The position numbers and the translations under genes were made by a program. Shown piece by piece: positions 20,896 through 32,510 of a stretch of DNA of 64,000 bases; positions within the stretch are counted from its first letter, which is position 1, and every line of letters begins with the position of its first letter. This DNA is from Oreohelix idahoensis (lineage: Eukaryota; Mollusca; Gastropoda; Stylommatophora; Oreohelicidae), in assembly GCA_024509875.1 (NCBI GenBank), contig JAMPIV010008521.1, positions 310,001-374,000 of the forward strand, read 5' to 3'. The notes below the pieces were generated by a model, which was not told where the DNA came from, made no database searches, and worked only from the letters and a program-made list of their open reading frames with translations.

Positions 20896-23060
20896 TGCTT
20901 GCTGCTCCTACGTGCGAAGTTCTATATAAACCCAGAAATACACCAGACGAAGTTACTTGAGGACAAGGAGTCCCAGGCGCTCTTATCCGGCGCTATTGCT
21001 TGCTTGGCTGTAAATCCTGTTTAAACTGGTTTGGCTGTGGTTTGCTGAGTGCCCCGTTTAGGCACACAAAGTCGGGTGATATCGGATTCTGCTATAGACA
21101 TGCTGGGCGGTTTTGATATTCTGGAAGCGGCAATGCTCTGACTGGTAATCCAATAGGCGAGTAGAGAACTACTACTGCATTTGGTGATTCCAGATTTAGC
21201 GTTGGTTCGTTGCACTGCGTGAGCTTTACTTGGCGTTGACAAAAGGGGTTTTGATTCAGGAACGGGGGTTGACGACTCGTGACGCTAGTGGTATTCCGAA
21301 ACCCTCTAGATCGAAGAGAACATGACGTTCTTCGCCTGACTGGAGTCTGCTCTAGCGATTCGGTCTCCCTGAAACTGAGACCCAAAAAAGACACCCTTTA
21401 CATCAAGCAACAACAAAATCAATCTAATGTTTTATAACCTAGTTATGCTCCGCTCCTTCCATTCTATCAATTATAGCATGTGCCCGCATAGGCTTAATAT
21501 CTTTTGTACACCCATGTACCTGTCAGTAAATGTTCTGACAGCAAAATCTACTCCTCTTCTCCCAATCTCAACATACAGGAAACCTAACCTTGTAGTTACA
21601 GTTAAATGAATATGCTTATTCATCTTACAACATTAAATGAATTTCATGAACAGATTACAGCATGTGACATTACACAAATAAATCATATGTCCCCTTGGGG
21701 AAATATATTAACATTCCACAAAATGAGTACATAGAAAGTGCAATGTTCTTGCTATAATAATACAGTTGTGGCTGAATCATAAGGTATAATTATATCTATG
21801 CCTGGTGACTGCTTTCTGTGAAAGTTATAGACTAGTGCCTCGCCACACAAGTAAGCATAAAATGATTCTCCCTTGCCACTAGAAATATCTATCAAAAAGG
21901 AATAAGTGACTTTCTCCTATAATTCAGAGTTATTGCCTGCATCTCACTATTCAGTTTTAAGTGAACAATCCACCCCTGACATTATCTTACAGAAATGACA
22001 GTTAATTAGCCTATTCTTAACCCATGATAAGCATCTGTGGACTGATTCTACGCCTAGTATCTGTTATTGTAAGTTTATCATTTCCCATTATAAACCGTAA
22101 CAGTTTAAGCACCACTTAACTAAGGCCGTAGACAGCGCTACATTATCACTGAACTAAATTACTAGGAGAAGTCCTCAGAAATGAATTCAAGTCACTTTCC
22201 TATCAGATATATAAAACTAACATGAATATATCATATTATAATTATAAGATATGTCAACTCACCCCGAAAATGACTAGAACATAGGCAAACACATTCTAGT
22301 ACTGCCGTGCTAACTCTGCCTAAGTCTCATATGGTCATCTACGGGCCAGGAATATTCACGAGTGTGTTGGCTTATTAAACCCATCTACTCTTATAGATTA
22401 CAAAGGACGCTCCCCCGGACACCTGGCCTGTATATTTCTACAGATGTTCGGCGAAAGACGTAATCGAGAGTAAGACAAAAGGTTTCTCTAGAGTCTGCAT
22501 CAAAGACAACAACCGCGAGAAGATTCCCCCCAGATAGACATAATATTATGATCACTAATGCGTTCTGAAGGCCAAACACAGAGACCACCTGCAGAAGTTA
22601 CCTCCCACAGACAAGCGGTTTCTTTCACAGAAACCGTCTCTCGCTCATGATCAAAGGCTTAGCGTGACCAGAGAAATTCCCCCTGTTCGGACTGACCACA
22701 GGTGCGTTTAGATAACATTACGTCACCGCTACGCTGACTGTTGAAGAATTTTTAATTCTAAAGGCCAGCAAAACATAAACGAACCGCGGGTGGGTTTTGA
22801 AAAGGTGAAAAAATGAAAGAAAAGAAAAATACTAAATGTCTAGGAAAACAGAACATTAAAAGAATTAATAACATAAGGAACGAAATGGTAAAATAAATTA
22901 CTAGTTAATAGTCACTGTGACAGTGAGTCACTTAACTAGGCCTGCCACCTGCCACCTAGTTAAAAGAAAGTACTTTGTTGAAAGTTATACCACCACCACC
23001 CAGCTCACACCCTCAGTCACATATTAACTAATTGGTGCCTTTGGACCAAGATCTCAGTTC
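20896..23060. other. Unannotated 2.2-kb stretch
   Basis: No family was recognised. A 100-codon minus frame (21092-21394) and an overlapping minus frame (21021-21242) are open by length only; I see no motif in them. 'cactgtgacagtgagtcac' at 22913-22932 is a small imperfect palindrome. Confidence 0.45.
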
Positions 23061-23640
23061 CCAGCCCTCGGTGATATATAGAATGGAAGACAACATGGAA
23101 GAAAAGTAGAAAAGGCGGACACGCGTTCAAACAGCTTAAAGGACCAACGAGGACGTGCCAGGTCAGAGAAGAATTAAAGATACCATCAAACAAAAAACTG
23201 TGGCGTCTCCGTCTCGGTGCAGCATACTTTATGTTAGAAGAACCACACTGTCAAGAATGTCAGGAAGAGAATGACATAGACCACTACCTGATCCACTGTA
23301 AAAAGTACAAGTATAAACAACAAAGGCTTGAATTAAAAATTTACTATAGAAATCACAAAATAGACTTGACAGGTGATAAGCTTTTAAGTATAGATGCCCC
23401 AAGAGATGCCCAATCAATACTTAAACGATATATACATAAAACAAAGGAAAACATATAAGGTTAGCAACAAAAAAACAAAAACAAAAAAACAAAAAATTAA
23501 AAAAAACAAACAAACAAACTTACTAACTACTCGTAAGGACAAGGAAAGACAACAAGGTATTAAATAAAAAAAACAACAACAACTCAAAAAGAACAAATAA
23601 TAATACAAAGTAAAACCAAGTGTAAAGGACAATAATTATG
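23061..23640 (+). pseudogene. 3' end of a non-LTR retrotransposon with A-rich tail
   Basis: In frame, WKTTWKKSRKGG and LWRLRLGAAYF are followed by CQECQEENDIDHYLIHC. That is the C-x2-C-x7-H-x4-C cysteine motif that follows RNase H in I/Jockey-like LINEs. The frame ends at 23456-23458 and an A-rich run (aacaaaaaaac type) at 23465-23590 looks like the 3' tail. Only the last 120 or so codons are present. It may be the missing half of the RNase H remnant at 8622-9109. Confidence 0.65.
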
Positions 23641-23910
23641 AAGAAACAGTACTTCTTCTTCTTCTTCGTTCGCCCTGAAAAGGACGGTGGTTGCGTTGTG
23701 TCTGTTTACAACGTAGCTGTGATATCTGCACCTTTCGGTCGACACATCCGACCTCTGCACGGCATTTTTTAGGACCGGGTTTGCCTTCCCATTTCGATCC
23801 ACACTCGCTCAGCCAGCCTGCACAGCTGCAGACTGTTTCCAGGACCACCACGTGGAGGTGGAGTGCGGTCTTGACCAGCTCTGGTTCGCTGGTCCTGACG
23901 CAGGCAGTCA
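23641..23910 (-). repeat. Dispersed retroelement end with (GAA)n tail, copy 1
   Basis: Nearly identical, in opposite orientation, to 41590-41816. Read on the minus strand it ends in GGGCGAACGAAGAAGAAGAA. The GAA tail marks the 3' end of a retrotransposed unit. The sense strand is open for about 90 codons with a Cys-rich pattern, so it could be a LINE C-terminus or a SINE. Confidence 0.65.
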
Positions 23911-24224
23911 AGCTATGAATCGCTGACTGCGGTCTCTATTGCTGCGTCTTGAGGTCCCAAGAAACAGTACAAAAGAGAAAATAAATTGGACAAATACTAA
24001 TATAAATTAAAATAAGCAACTGCTAAAGACAATACTATTTAAATTGAATACAAAATTTAAAAATTAATTGACACTAAATATCCCAATTATAACCGAATTT
24101 CAGGTTGAACAGGGTAGACCAAGATGGAACGAGAAGAGGCAATAACGCTCAGCTGTTAAGTGCCCGCTCTCTACCCATCACCTCATCAAAACAACAACAA
24201 CAACAACAACAATTTATCTTAGAC

Positions 24225-24517
24225 CCAAGGGTCTTTTATATTTGGACATGCGCCCTAATATAACCGACTAGATTGAACGGGACGCGCCTCGCCAGAACGA
24301 GGCAAAACTTTTAAAAAAAAAATGTTTTCGGCAGGTTAAGCAAGCCAGTGAAAACGCTTAGTTTTAGTGGTATTCTTAGCAGTGGCGTAGCGAAGGGGCA
24401 GGGCGCAGGCGTCACAAGAGGGGTTGCACCAAAAATTGTGCCTCGTTTTGGCGAGGCGCACCCAGTTCAACCTAGTCGGTTATATTAGGGCGCATATACA
24501 CATATGAAAGACCTTTA
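24225..24517. mobile_element. Fold-back (MITE-like) element with about 80-bp inverted arms
   Basis: The left arm (24229-24305) and right arm (24437-24513) are inverted copies. Both contain GCGCCCTAATATAACCGACT, and 'gcctcgccaraacgaggc'-like inner ends. The loop of about 130 bp contains the left end of the hAT-like element at 24380. Either the fold-back captured or was inserted at that hAT end. No clear flanking duplication was seen. Confidence 0.7.
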
Positions 24518-24689
24518 TGCCTTATATTTATGAATTCATTTAAATCAAGTCGTTTCTCTGCGTACATTTGTGTCCCATTTATACACTCCGACTTTTGCCT
24601 TTCTCAGCCGATTCACCATTTTCGTTTTCGTCTTGAAACTCAAAACGCTCCTCTTTTTCGGCTATATGATCAAACCTGTGTCGGCATTA

Positions 24690-25115
24690 CATTTAAAGGT
24701 GATTGTGAAACCTGTTGGTGTTCGGGAGGAAAAGGTGTTAAAGTCATTTATGAAAGATTTGATGAACAGGCAGATCTACTCGAGAAACTGTTCGAAGATA
24801 CAAACCAAATAAATGACACAAGAGGCGAGGAATACAGTCTACCTCAAAATGTCTTTAATGTCAATTTTATAGCTGTGCTTTATTTCTGGCATCAAATTAT
24901 TAGAACAACTGACAACGTTCAAAAACGTTTACAAGACCCATCATCGAACAACAAAGATGTTGCACTTTATTTGGAGTCTCTCGAAAGAGAACTTAACAAT
25001 TCTCGTGACATTGTTTGCAAGGCAGCTGTTTTGAATGCGAAGACCTTATTCGAACAATGGGGTTCAAAGTTGAAGTCGGAAAAAGTTACAGCTGATCAGA
25101 GCATGTATATTCCCA
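24690..25115 (+). pseudogene. hAT/ZMYM1-like transposase, middle part
   Basis: Open reading gives EKLFEDTNQINDTRGEEYSL, then VLYFWHQIIRTTDNVQKRLQ and LYLESLERELNNSRDIVCKA. The same sequence is present twice in hAT copy 2 (41868-42125 and, inverted, 41341-41588). This region is alpha-helical and precedes the dimerisation domain in the family. No start codon or catalytic aspartates can be assigned in this fragment. Confidence 0.65.
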
Positions 25116-25545
25116 GTGGCAACATACGGCTGTGAGACTTGGACACTCAATAAAACAGTTGCAAAAAAGATTACATCATTTGAAATGAAATGCTACAGAA
25201 GGATGTTGAGAATACCCTGGACAGAAAAAAATACCAACAGAGAAGTACTGCACACACTAAACGTACAGGAATATTGGCTCCTAAATACCATCGCAATAAG
25301 GAAGCTGAAATTTTTCGGTCATATAAAAAGACATAATAGCCTGGAAAAAACAGTGATGGAAGGCATGGTCCCTGGAAAAAGGGGAAGGGGTCGACCTAGA
25401 CGACGGTGGACCCAGGACATCACAGAGAGTCTGAACTTGTCTTTGGCTGATGCAGGTCGACTTGCCCAGAATCGTGATGCGTTCAGAGCAGCTGTAATGG
25501 AGACAACGTTCTGGAAAGAATACGTCACATGATGATGATGAGGCA
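25116..25545 (+). pseudogene. 3' end of an APE-type LINE inserted in hAT copy 1
   Basis: A 138-codon frame begins YGCETWTLNKTVAKK and continues FEMKCYRRMLRIPW, IRKLKFFGHIKRHN and GRGRPRRRWTQDI. This is the conserved C-terminal region after the RT of RTE/CR1-like insect LINEs. It ends with a TGATGATGATG tail at 25530-25541. The flanks are hAT sequence on both sides. No clean target duplication was identified. Confidence 0.75.
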
Positions 25546-25690
25546 GTTGTGAGCGTTCTTTTAGTAAAATAAAGCTAAGTTTGACGTATTTACGGGCGTC
25601 TATATGGGACATGAACGTCTGAGTAATCTGGAGCTTCTTAATATTTAAAGAGACACTTTTGAGAACATTAATTTTGATCACTTAATTGGT

Positions 25691-26930
25691 GAATTTGCAG
25701 GAATAAAGGTTCGAAAAATTAATGTATAGTAACAATTAGCATTCATGCTCTTCGACATTTGCTGAGGGAGACTGTCACATAAAGGATTGGGGCGACCCCT
25801 TCTTCTTCCTAATCTCTGTTTCACTAAGACAGTAATCGGTACATTTGTGGTACGGATTTTATTGCGTGCTTTCAATTGTCACATTTTCTTTCTTTCTTTC
25901 TCTGCTAAGTAGCAGATATCTGATATTGTCAAATAATTTTGACACTCCTTGTATGTGATAATAATCACATTTTGCTTGGTGCGGCACAGATTTGATGAGA
26001 TTAGAGCAGGTGAAGACCAATGTGGGTCTGCTCAGTTTCGCTTGATTCTGTTTGCTCAAGCTGGGCCGGGTGATAAAATTACTCGCCCGTAGTCGGTTTT
26101 CGTTTGCTAGGCAACAGATAACAGGATTACCCATCTGTGCGACACATTTGGGACGGACACGTATGATATAATCATTTCCTGTCCACGACATTACTTTGTA
26201 AGAAAGTAATAAGTTTTACATCTGACACACGTTGTCGTATGAGTTTAACGACATGTTTGTGAGTTCGTACACAGGGCAATCGGATGTTAACAGCCCATGT
26301 TCAGAAAAGTAATGTTTCAAATTTTGCACTAGAAGAGTCATGCAAAATATTCAAATCAGATTGGCTGATCATTTGAGCTCCATAACAAACAGAGCGGGGT
26401 GGGACCGTGAATATAACCTGGCGTTTGTTCAGTGTTATTTGACTGTGAAAATTTATTCTGAGGAATCGCTTGCTAAGAACAACCAGATTTGAAACAAGAA
26501 AATTCAGGATTTCCATTTATCAGACCGGACTTTTATTGGAACGTCTTGTAAGACAATATAGCCCAGGAAATCCATTTTTATAAGGAACCGGACTCTGGGG
26601 AAACTGAACACACACAGTCAAAGAGGGACTTTTAGTGCTAAATTAACGACCCCAAGTACACGTATAAGACCTAACCCAATGCCTTAACTTATTCATCTGA
26701 GCAAAAACGTATGTGAGCCAAAATTGGCGTAAGTTGTGATTTTACATTCAATGCAGCATTGTTTTCGCTTATCTGAATATCTTGTGAGGACTCCCTTTGT
26801 AATAAAAGTGTCGTTACCGTTCTATCTACATCTCTGCCAAGATTGACCTTTGAAGCCCATGTTAGATACTCTTGAGTTTTAGCCACTGTTGGACCACTAC
26901 TGCACAGCAGGGGAGGCAATACTGTTACAA
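25691..26930. other. Unannotated 1.2-kb stretch
   Basis: No gene or family recognised. The right flank of hAT copy 1 presumably ends somewhere here, but no inverted terminal repeat partner was found. Confidence 0.45.
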
Positions 26931-26933
26931 TGA

Positions 26934-27140
26934 GAATATAACTTTTATTTGTCTGATTTGTAGCTTCGGGGTTAGTTTATATAACTTGTATTTGTCTGAT
27001 TTGCAGCTTCGGGTTAATTTATATAACTTGTATTTGTCTGATTTGTAGCTTCGTGGTTAGTTTATATAACTTTTATTTGTCTGATTTGCAGCTTCGTGGT
27101 TTACTTATATTACTTGCTATGTTTGTTTTCTTATTTGCAG
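26934..27140 (+). repeat. 43-bp tandem array of 3'-splice-site-like units
   Basis: Four close units and one diverged unit contain 'tttgtctgatttgcagcttcg'-like sequence; GTCTG starts at 26951, 26994, 27036 and 27079 (spacing 43, 42, 43). Each unit ends in a pyrimidine-rich run plus (T/C)AG. The last, diverged unit ends TTTTCTTATTTGCAG at 27140, which is a good acceptor for the next exon. The array looks like a tandem duplication of an intron end. Confidence 0.8.
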
Positions 27141-27299
27141 CCTCACGGTGAAAATTATTCTGGGAGAAATGGGGAAACAAGCAACCACACTCACCCTTTT
27201 GCCGGAAAAACAACGTCGGATCACGATGTGGTCAAAAAGATGTTTTATATTTACCTTGATGGGAGCTCTGGTCTGTTTATGTTACGTGGGAATCATTTC
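27141..27299 (+). CDS. Candidate host exon: start codon and signal anchor
   Basis: This exon is bounded by the acceptor TTTGCAG at 27134-27140 and the strong donor GTAAGT at 27300-27305. ATG at 27169 (context GAGAAATGG) opens a 44-codon frame: a basic cytoplasmic segment (MGKQATTLTLLPEKQRRITM, then WSKR) followed by a hydrophobic stretch CFIFTLMGALVCLCYVGIIS. That is the layout of a type II membrane protein. The frame ends two bases into a codon at the donor (phase 2), and the TAA that follows would be spliced out. It matches in phase the acceptor of the NXPE-like exon at 46060. Assignment to that gene is inference. Confidence 0.6.
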
Positions 27300-27305
27300 G
27301 TAAGT

Positions 27306-28467
27306 AGGCACATAAAGTAATATGTTTATCACGAAACTCCTTCACGCTTTATCGATTCATCAACAAGTATACAGCAATTTCTTCTACAGGTGTCTTGTCT
27401 TTAGTCCCAGCATTTCACGTTCTTCCCGCGTTACTGACTATGTTGAAACGCCATCTTAGATCTTCATCGTTTCTCTACCTTCTGTGTTTATTATTATTAT
27501 TTTGTTTAATTCACTGCTGCCTGTAGCAAAATTTGGTACCACTTGCTTTGTTTGTGAAAAAATGTGTAACGCGACACAAAGCAATAAGGGTGAAGGGACA
27601 GCTTGGTGGGTCTTGCTTTGAAATTGACGCCTAAGCCGAACATTTTATTTCAGATTTTGTTTACGATTTGATTGTATCAGACATAATAAAAAGGGTATAC
27701 AGGAAGCCAGTGACGCTAACCAGAGATAATCTCCACCGGCATTGTCAGGAAGCATTACAATTAATTGGTTAGCCAAATATATCATGGCTAGTTCTTGCCT
27801 GGAAGCTACGTCATACCAGCAAGTACATAAGTGACTTGCCATCCATAAGTGGAAGGCAAAGGTTATATAATACCCATGTATCATAACATGTGATTTATTA
27901 ATGTATTTTGTTATCTTCTGCACAGTAGACACTATCTTATCATGCTATCTCTGTAACATACTACCATGAATCATTCATTTACAAGTATATACAAACACTG
28001 AAGACATGGTCGCCTCATGATCATCAGTGGTTGATGAGCTTGTTGGAACACCAAGCCACATATTACTTTTTGTTCCAGGTTTTATGATCGTTCATCATCG
28101 AGCTCATGATCGAATGTCTGATCGAGTTCGTGATCAAGTATCAACTAGACTTGAGGACATTTGATCCTGCTAACTGAAGCCTAGTGGTCAAACAATCTTC
28201 AATACCTTAATCCCCCATAGTTATAGGGCGGGCTGAAGGAAAGTCTTCTTGATTACCAGTGTGTCTCAGAAACCTCGAACAGACGTGGAGTAATGCAAGT
28301 TGAGTTTACGTGTATCCAATCCTACAAACACTGTGAGCGGTTTCAATAGCGATTGTCAATGATGAGAAAAGCAAGTGACTAGATAGCAAGAGATACCAAA
28401 ACTATTGTGACAGACTTTATAATTTCATTGCAAGATACATCCACGATTTTTATTATTTATTTATTTT
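27306..28467 (+). other. Putative intron sequence
   Basis: No coding motif or repeat family recognised. If 27141-27299 is an exon this is the start of its intron. Confidence 0.4.
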
Positions 28468-28680
28468 TTAGGATGGAACTTTGTCTCGGAGCGCATTATG
28501 GTTGTAAAACTAAAAGAAGGAGAAACCATAGTCAACCAGGTCATAGTGTAAGGGCCAAATGAGGATGAGAGAGCAGAGGTCAAGGAGGAATTCTTCGAGC
28601 TGCTTCAAAGGACAGTGGATGACTGCCTAGATGAAATTATCATGCTCGGAGATTTCAATGCAAGAGTTGGAAATGACCAT
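28468..28680 (+). pseudogene. LINE endonuclease, first part
   Basis: Frame reads VSERIMVVKLKEG, then a stop at about 28550, then DCLDEIIMLGDFNARVGND. IMLGDFNARVG is the GDFN motif of the apurinic/apyrimidinic endonuclease of non-LTR retrotransposons. The sequence breaks at 28680 at the LTR element and resumes at 37960. Confidence 0.75.
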
Positions 28681-31048
28681 TGTGATAAAGTCAATCCGTT
28701 TAACACCCCGCTCAAATTCCCCGATTCAAAAATCTAGTAACGAAAAATTACACCCTATAAACCCCACTATTATATTTGAAAATTGCCAAGGACAAGGTCA
28801 ATCGTACCGCTAAGAATTGGACACAATAATTGAAATTGTTCTACTATTATCGTTTAAAAGGGTTACCACCCGCAAACGCATTCAACCACATCCTAATATT
28901 TAATGAAGGACGTAGCTAATCTATAAATAACTACAGCATTTGAAATTTGGTCCCAAGGCCATCGCCTATTCAAACCGTTAACGATTGGCAAGCGTACATG
29001 TCCCACCCCCAACAAACACACACACTTTTTCTACCCTTCCCAATTTTTATGAACGAACGCAGGCAAGCTTGGCAATTGATCAAAATTGTCACGTCGTTTC
29101 GCACGTAGGGAGGAGAGGTGGATGAAAATGAAACTAGCACCAAATCTGTACGGGGCGGAGGGGGACAAGCTTAGATAATGTATTGCTTTCTAAATAAAGA
29201 GAGTAAATAAAAGGGATGTTCTGAATGATAGCGCTAATATTATTTAATATCTTACCATAACAATTTCCCTTATATTACTTCATCTTGCCTTAGAAAATCT
29301 ATTTGGTTAGGAAGAAAGAGTAAATAATTACAATAAAATTACATAGATGAAAACGATGAAGAATAGTTAGATGAAAACTAGATAGGATGATAGAGGCCAA
29401 AGGGCAGTTTAATAATCAATTTTAACTTTTGAAATCGGTCCATAAATGGCTGAGATATGACAGAAATAAAAATAAATAAAATCAGACTAGCAAACGCACT
29501 GATTAACACTCAATGTTTGGGGTTTTCAAAAGAGTCAAATTTTGGACGCGTTGTTTCATTGGCTAGTGGGATTGATAACATGTAACGCATTCTAGGCTAG
29601 AACGCCATTTGAAAATTATAACCGCAGTGCCAAGATGAGAACAGAAGGGGAGCTTTTCTGAATAAGTTTTTACCTTCTGGACGACAGCAGTCTGAATTTT
29701 GTGCCATCATTCTGCTAGTCATCTGGTTCATTGTGTGAATGATTCATTATTTGCGGTAAGAGAAATGACTTTATTAATTTTATATGTATGTACAGGCACA
29801 AGGGTGTGAGCCATAAATTTGTGTTGTACGACATTGCCATTGGAAAAGAATTACGACATCCTAGCAAGCACATGCCTAGGCAGACCTTGGGGGGGGGGGG
29901 GTGAATTTACGTTGTGTTTGCATATTACCATTACAAATCATACGATTGTAAGTCCAGAAACTACTGGCAGTCTTCTGCAGGTCACAGTGTTCCAGTAACC
30001 CTTGGAAAAAATAAATAGGATGTCATACTAAAAGAGTTAACAGATCACTAGAAAGAGAAAAAGAAAAGTGTGTACCCCAGCTGATGATATGGAAGATAAC
30101 AAAGGTTTAAAGTGACAGGGGCGTTGAAGCCATGTGGGAAGGAGAAGGTACCCACAGATTGTGAAGAAGTCACATAAAATTAGGGACTGAAGCTATTGGT
30201 TAGCACATGCAACTGATCACAAAGAATGCTTAATGATGTTTAGTTGTTAGTTGTGGAGATATATAAAAAGTGTACTTAGGGAGGAATTGTTCCTCTTGTT
30301 GCAGGGTTGCATCACCTATTACCACGTGAGACATAACCTGGAGCTGCAAAATACGAGGCAACTTGCAGGTTGCTTATACTTTGAAGTCAAACTGTAGTAG
30401 CCGCCTCCAGAAGACACTGCTGTGAAAGAGTGTGCAGTATTTCCAGCAAGCCATCCACTTTCAACTGATAAATAAGATAAGCCCAAAACTTGAGGGCTCA
30501 TGACATCTCATTATATTTTATTCTCCACATTTTCAATAAACTTTCTTGTGACGTGATGAGAAGACCAGTCCCTCACACTAGTGACATCTCTTAAGACATT
30601 ATTACGTCAGCAGGGGATTCAATTATAGAAAACATTTTAGTAATAACATTTATGGATAAGATGACCTTCATATTTATTTAACTTTGTATATAAACACATT
30701 TCCTTTTGAGTTGAATATTCCTGTTTCCAAAAAAATTGAGGATCAGGAAAATAAAAATTGGAAAGTAATTTTATAACTTTAACCACTGTCTTACTTAAGT
30801 TCATTATATTGAGTTACAGTTGTGTTTAAGTTATTATCATATCACCACACATACATTACCCTAGACACGTAGCCATATAACATAATAGAACCTAAAATAT
30901 TACACAGAGTGAGATCTGAGAGTGGTAGCGGTTAGGTACCCTGAGAATACGTCATCATCATCAACTATTAGACTGAGGGACTTACATGGCTTGACCTCAC
31001 TCTGTTGACTCTTACTTTTTAACATCAACAACCTCTAAAACCACCACA
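28681..31048 (+). repeat. Left LTR of Gmr1-like element
   Basis: Begins TGTGATAAAG and ends ACCACCACA. TATATAAAA at 30260-30268 and AATAAA at 30535-30540 mark a likely promoter and polyadenylation signal, placing U3 at about 1.6 kb. A run of 13 or so G at 29889-29901 is shortened in the right LTR. The 60-codon minus frame at 30319-30501 recurs in the right LTR and is probably not a gene. Confidence 0.9.
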
Positions 31049-31053
31049 TATAT

Positions 31054-31071
31054 TGGGGTCATGTCCGGGAT
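31054..31071 (+). promoter_or_regulatory. Primer-binding site resembling tRNA-Pro type
   Basis: TGGGGTCATGTCCGGGAT lies 5 bp after the left LTR. It matches 15 of 18 positions of the tRNA-Pro primer-binding site as known from vertebrate gammaretroviruses. Insect tRNA-Pro should be compared directly. Confidence 0.6.
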
Positions 31072-31239
31072 TTGAATTTATTGTAACACCATAGATCCAG
31101 GGTATCCCCATTGTACTAAAATTTATAACATTACTCAGTTGTGGAGAATTGAATGAGTTGTCATTGCCCATGGTTAATTAGTTAGAAATATTTGTTAGCT
31201 GATACAGTTAGATTAACAAAATTTGGTGCAAGAGAAAAG

Positions 31240-32510
31240 ATGGCAGACTTGGCAAAGTTCAGATCTGCTGCTAAGCAGACGGCAAGATAAATGGGTATGG
31301 AGGGGCAAGTTCTGATTCAGTATGTAACCTCAGAATGTGACAATTTTATTGAGAGGGAAGATAGGAGATTAGCAGAAGATAAGAGATTACAGCTAGAGGC
31401 TGCTAATGAGGCTAAGAGATTACAATTGGAGGCTAATAGAGAGGCTAAGAAATTAGAGGCTGATAGGGAGGCTGAAGTTAAAAGGTTACAGTTAGAAGAA
31501 AAGGGTTGCTTATGGAGGCAGAAGAAAAAAGATTGCAAAGGGAGGCAGAGGACAAAAGATTGCAAAGAGAGCATGAGCTAAGACTCGAGAAACTGGAACT
31601 TCAAGGACATGTTCCAGAAAAATGAAGCAGCCCATCCACCTCTGATACTACTACTAGTCAGGGGGCCTCCAATTCAGCCATGAACTTCCACTTAGATCCT
31701 TTTGTAGAGAAAGAAGACGAGATCGAGTCCTATCTCAGTAGATACGAAAGACTAGCTACTAATTATGGGTTAAAGAAGGAGAAGTGGAGTTTAAAATTAT
31801 CCCAAGGTCTTAGGGGAACATCTTATGAAGTGTTCTCAACGTTAAGCAGAGAAGACCAAGAAGATTATGATCTTCTCAAACAGGCTCTATTAATTAGGTA
31901 TGAGAAGAATGGGGAATTTTATAGAAAGAAATTTAGGAATGCTAAGCTACTGTCTGGAGAGACCTACCACCAATTCTCTGCCAGATTGGAAACCTATTTG
32001 GAGAAATGGACTGCTCTGAGGAAAACCCAAGATTTAAAGGAAATGATCATGATAGAGCAATTGAGAGAGCCCATGGCTCCAGACCTGAGAAAATTTCTCA
32101 TGGAACAAGGTGCAGAGAGGTTGGAGGAGGTGCTCAATGTCGCTGAGAGGTATCAGGCAGCCCAGTCAGAAGTAGCTGGAGCAAAAAGGCAACAAGCAGA
32201 AAGTAACAAAGCCCCACAAAACCAAAATAGACATGAAAACAGAGATCAAGGTAATAGGTTTAAATCCAACTATGATAGGCCAAGATTCGACCCTAGAGAT
32301 AGAAACCCGCAAGTAAATGAAAGGAGACCCTACAGACCGGAAGGAAAATATTGTAAAATTTGTAGGTTGAATAACCATAATACAAAAGACTGTAGGAAGA
32401 AAAATAACCCTCCACATTACGCTGCATGCCTTAAAACAGGAAACAATGACAAAAGGATAAACCTACTGGACAGCAGGAACCTCATCATCCCCCTGCATGT
32501 GAAGATGTAG
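31240..32510 (+). pseudogene. Gag with coiled coil, SCAN-like domain and zinc knuckle
   Basis: ATG at 31240 is followed by an in-frame TAA at 31288-31290. A heptad-rich coiled coil then repeats KRLQLEA and REAKKLEA up to a frameshift near 31500, and a TGA lies at 31623-31625. From 31680 the frame is open to 32510. It carries a helical capsid region and a SCAN-like segment (GETYHQFSARLETYLEKW, MIMIEQLREPMAPDLRKFLM, ERLEEVLNVAERYQAA). A basic region and one CCHC knuckle, YCKICRLNNHNTKDC, follow. SCAN domains of vertebrates are known to derive from Gmr1-like gag. Confidence 0.8.

Larger units (their letters stand above)
24380..25690 (+). mobile_element. hAT-like element remnant, copy 1
   Basis: Starts CAGTGGCGTAGCGAAGGGGC, a typical hAT-type end also found in altered form at 40954. 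Downstream frames (24690-25115) contain VLYFWHQIIRTTDNVQKRLQ and LYLESLERELNNSRD, a pattern of ZMYM1-like hAT transposases. The C-terminal dimerisation motif CERSFSKIKL lies at 25550-25580 after an inserted LINE end. The right terminus was not located. Much of the transposase is missing. Confidence 0.7.

Noticed and set aside
21092..21394. 100-codon minus-strand ORF, possibly coding
   Set aside because: No recognisable motif, no splice or promoter context, and overlapping frames of similar length.
26934..27140. CRISPR-like array
   Set aside because: Repeats are contiguous with no unique spacers, in a eukaryotic context.
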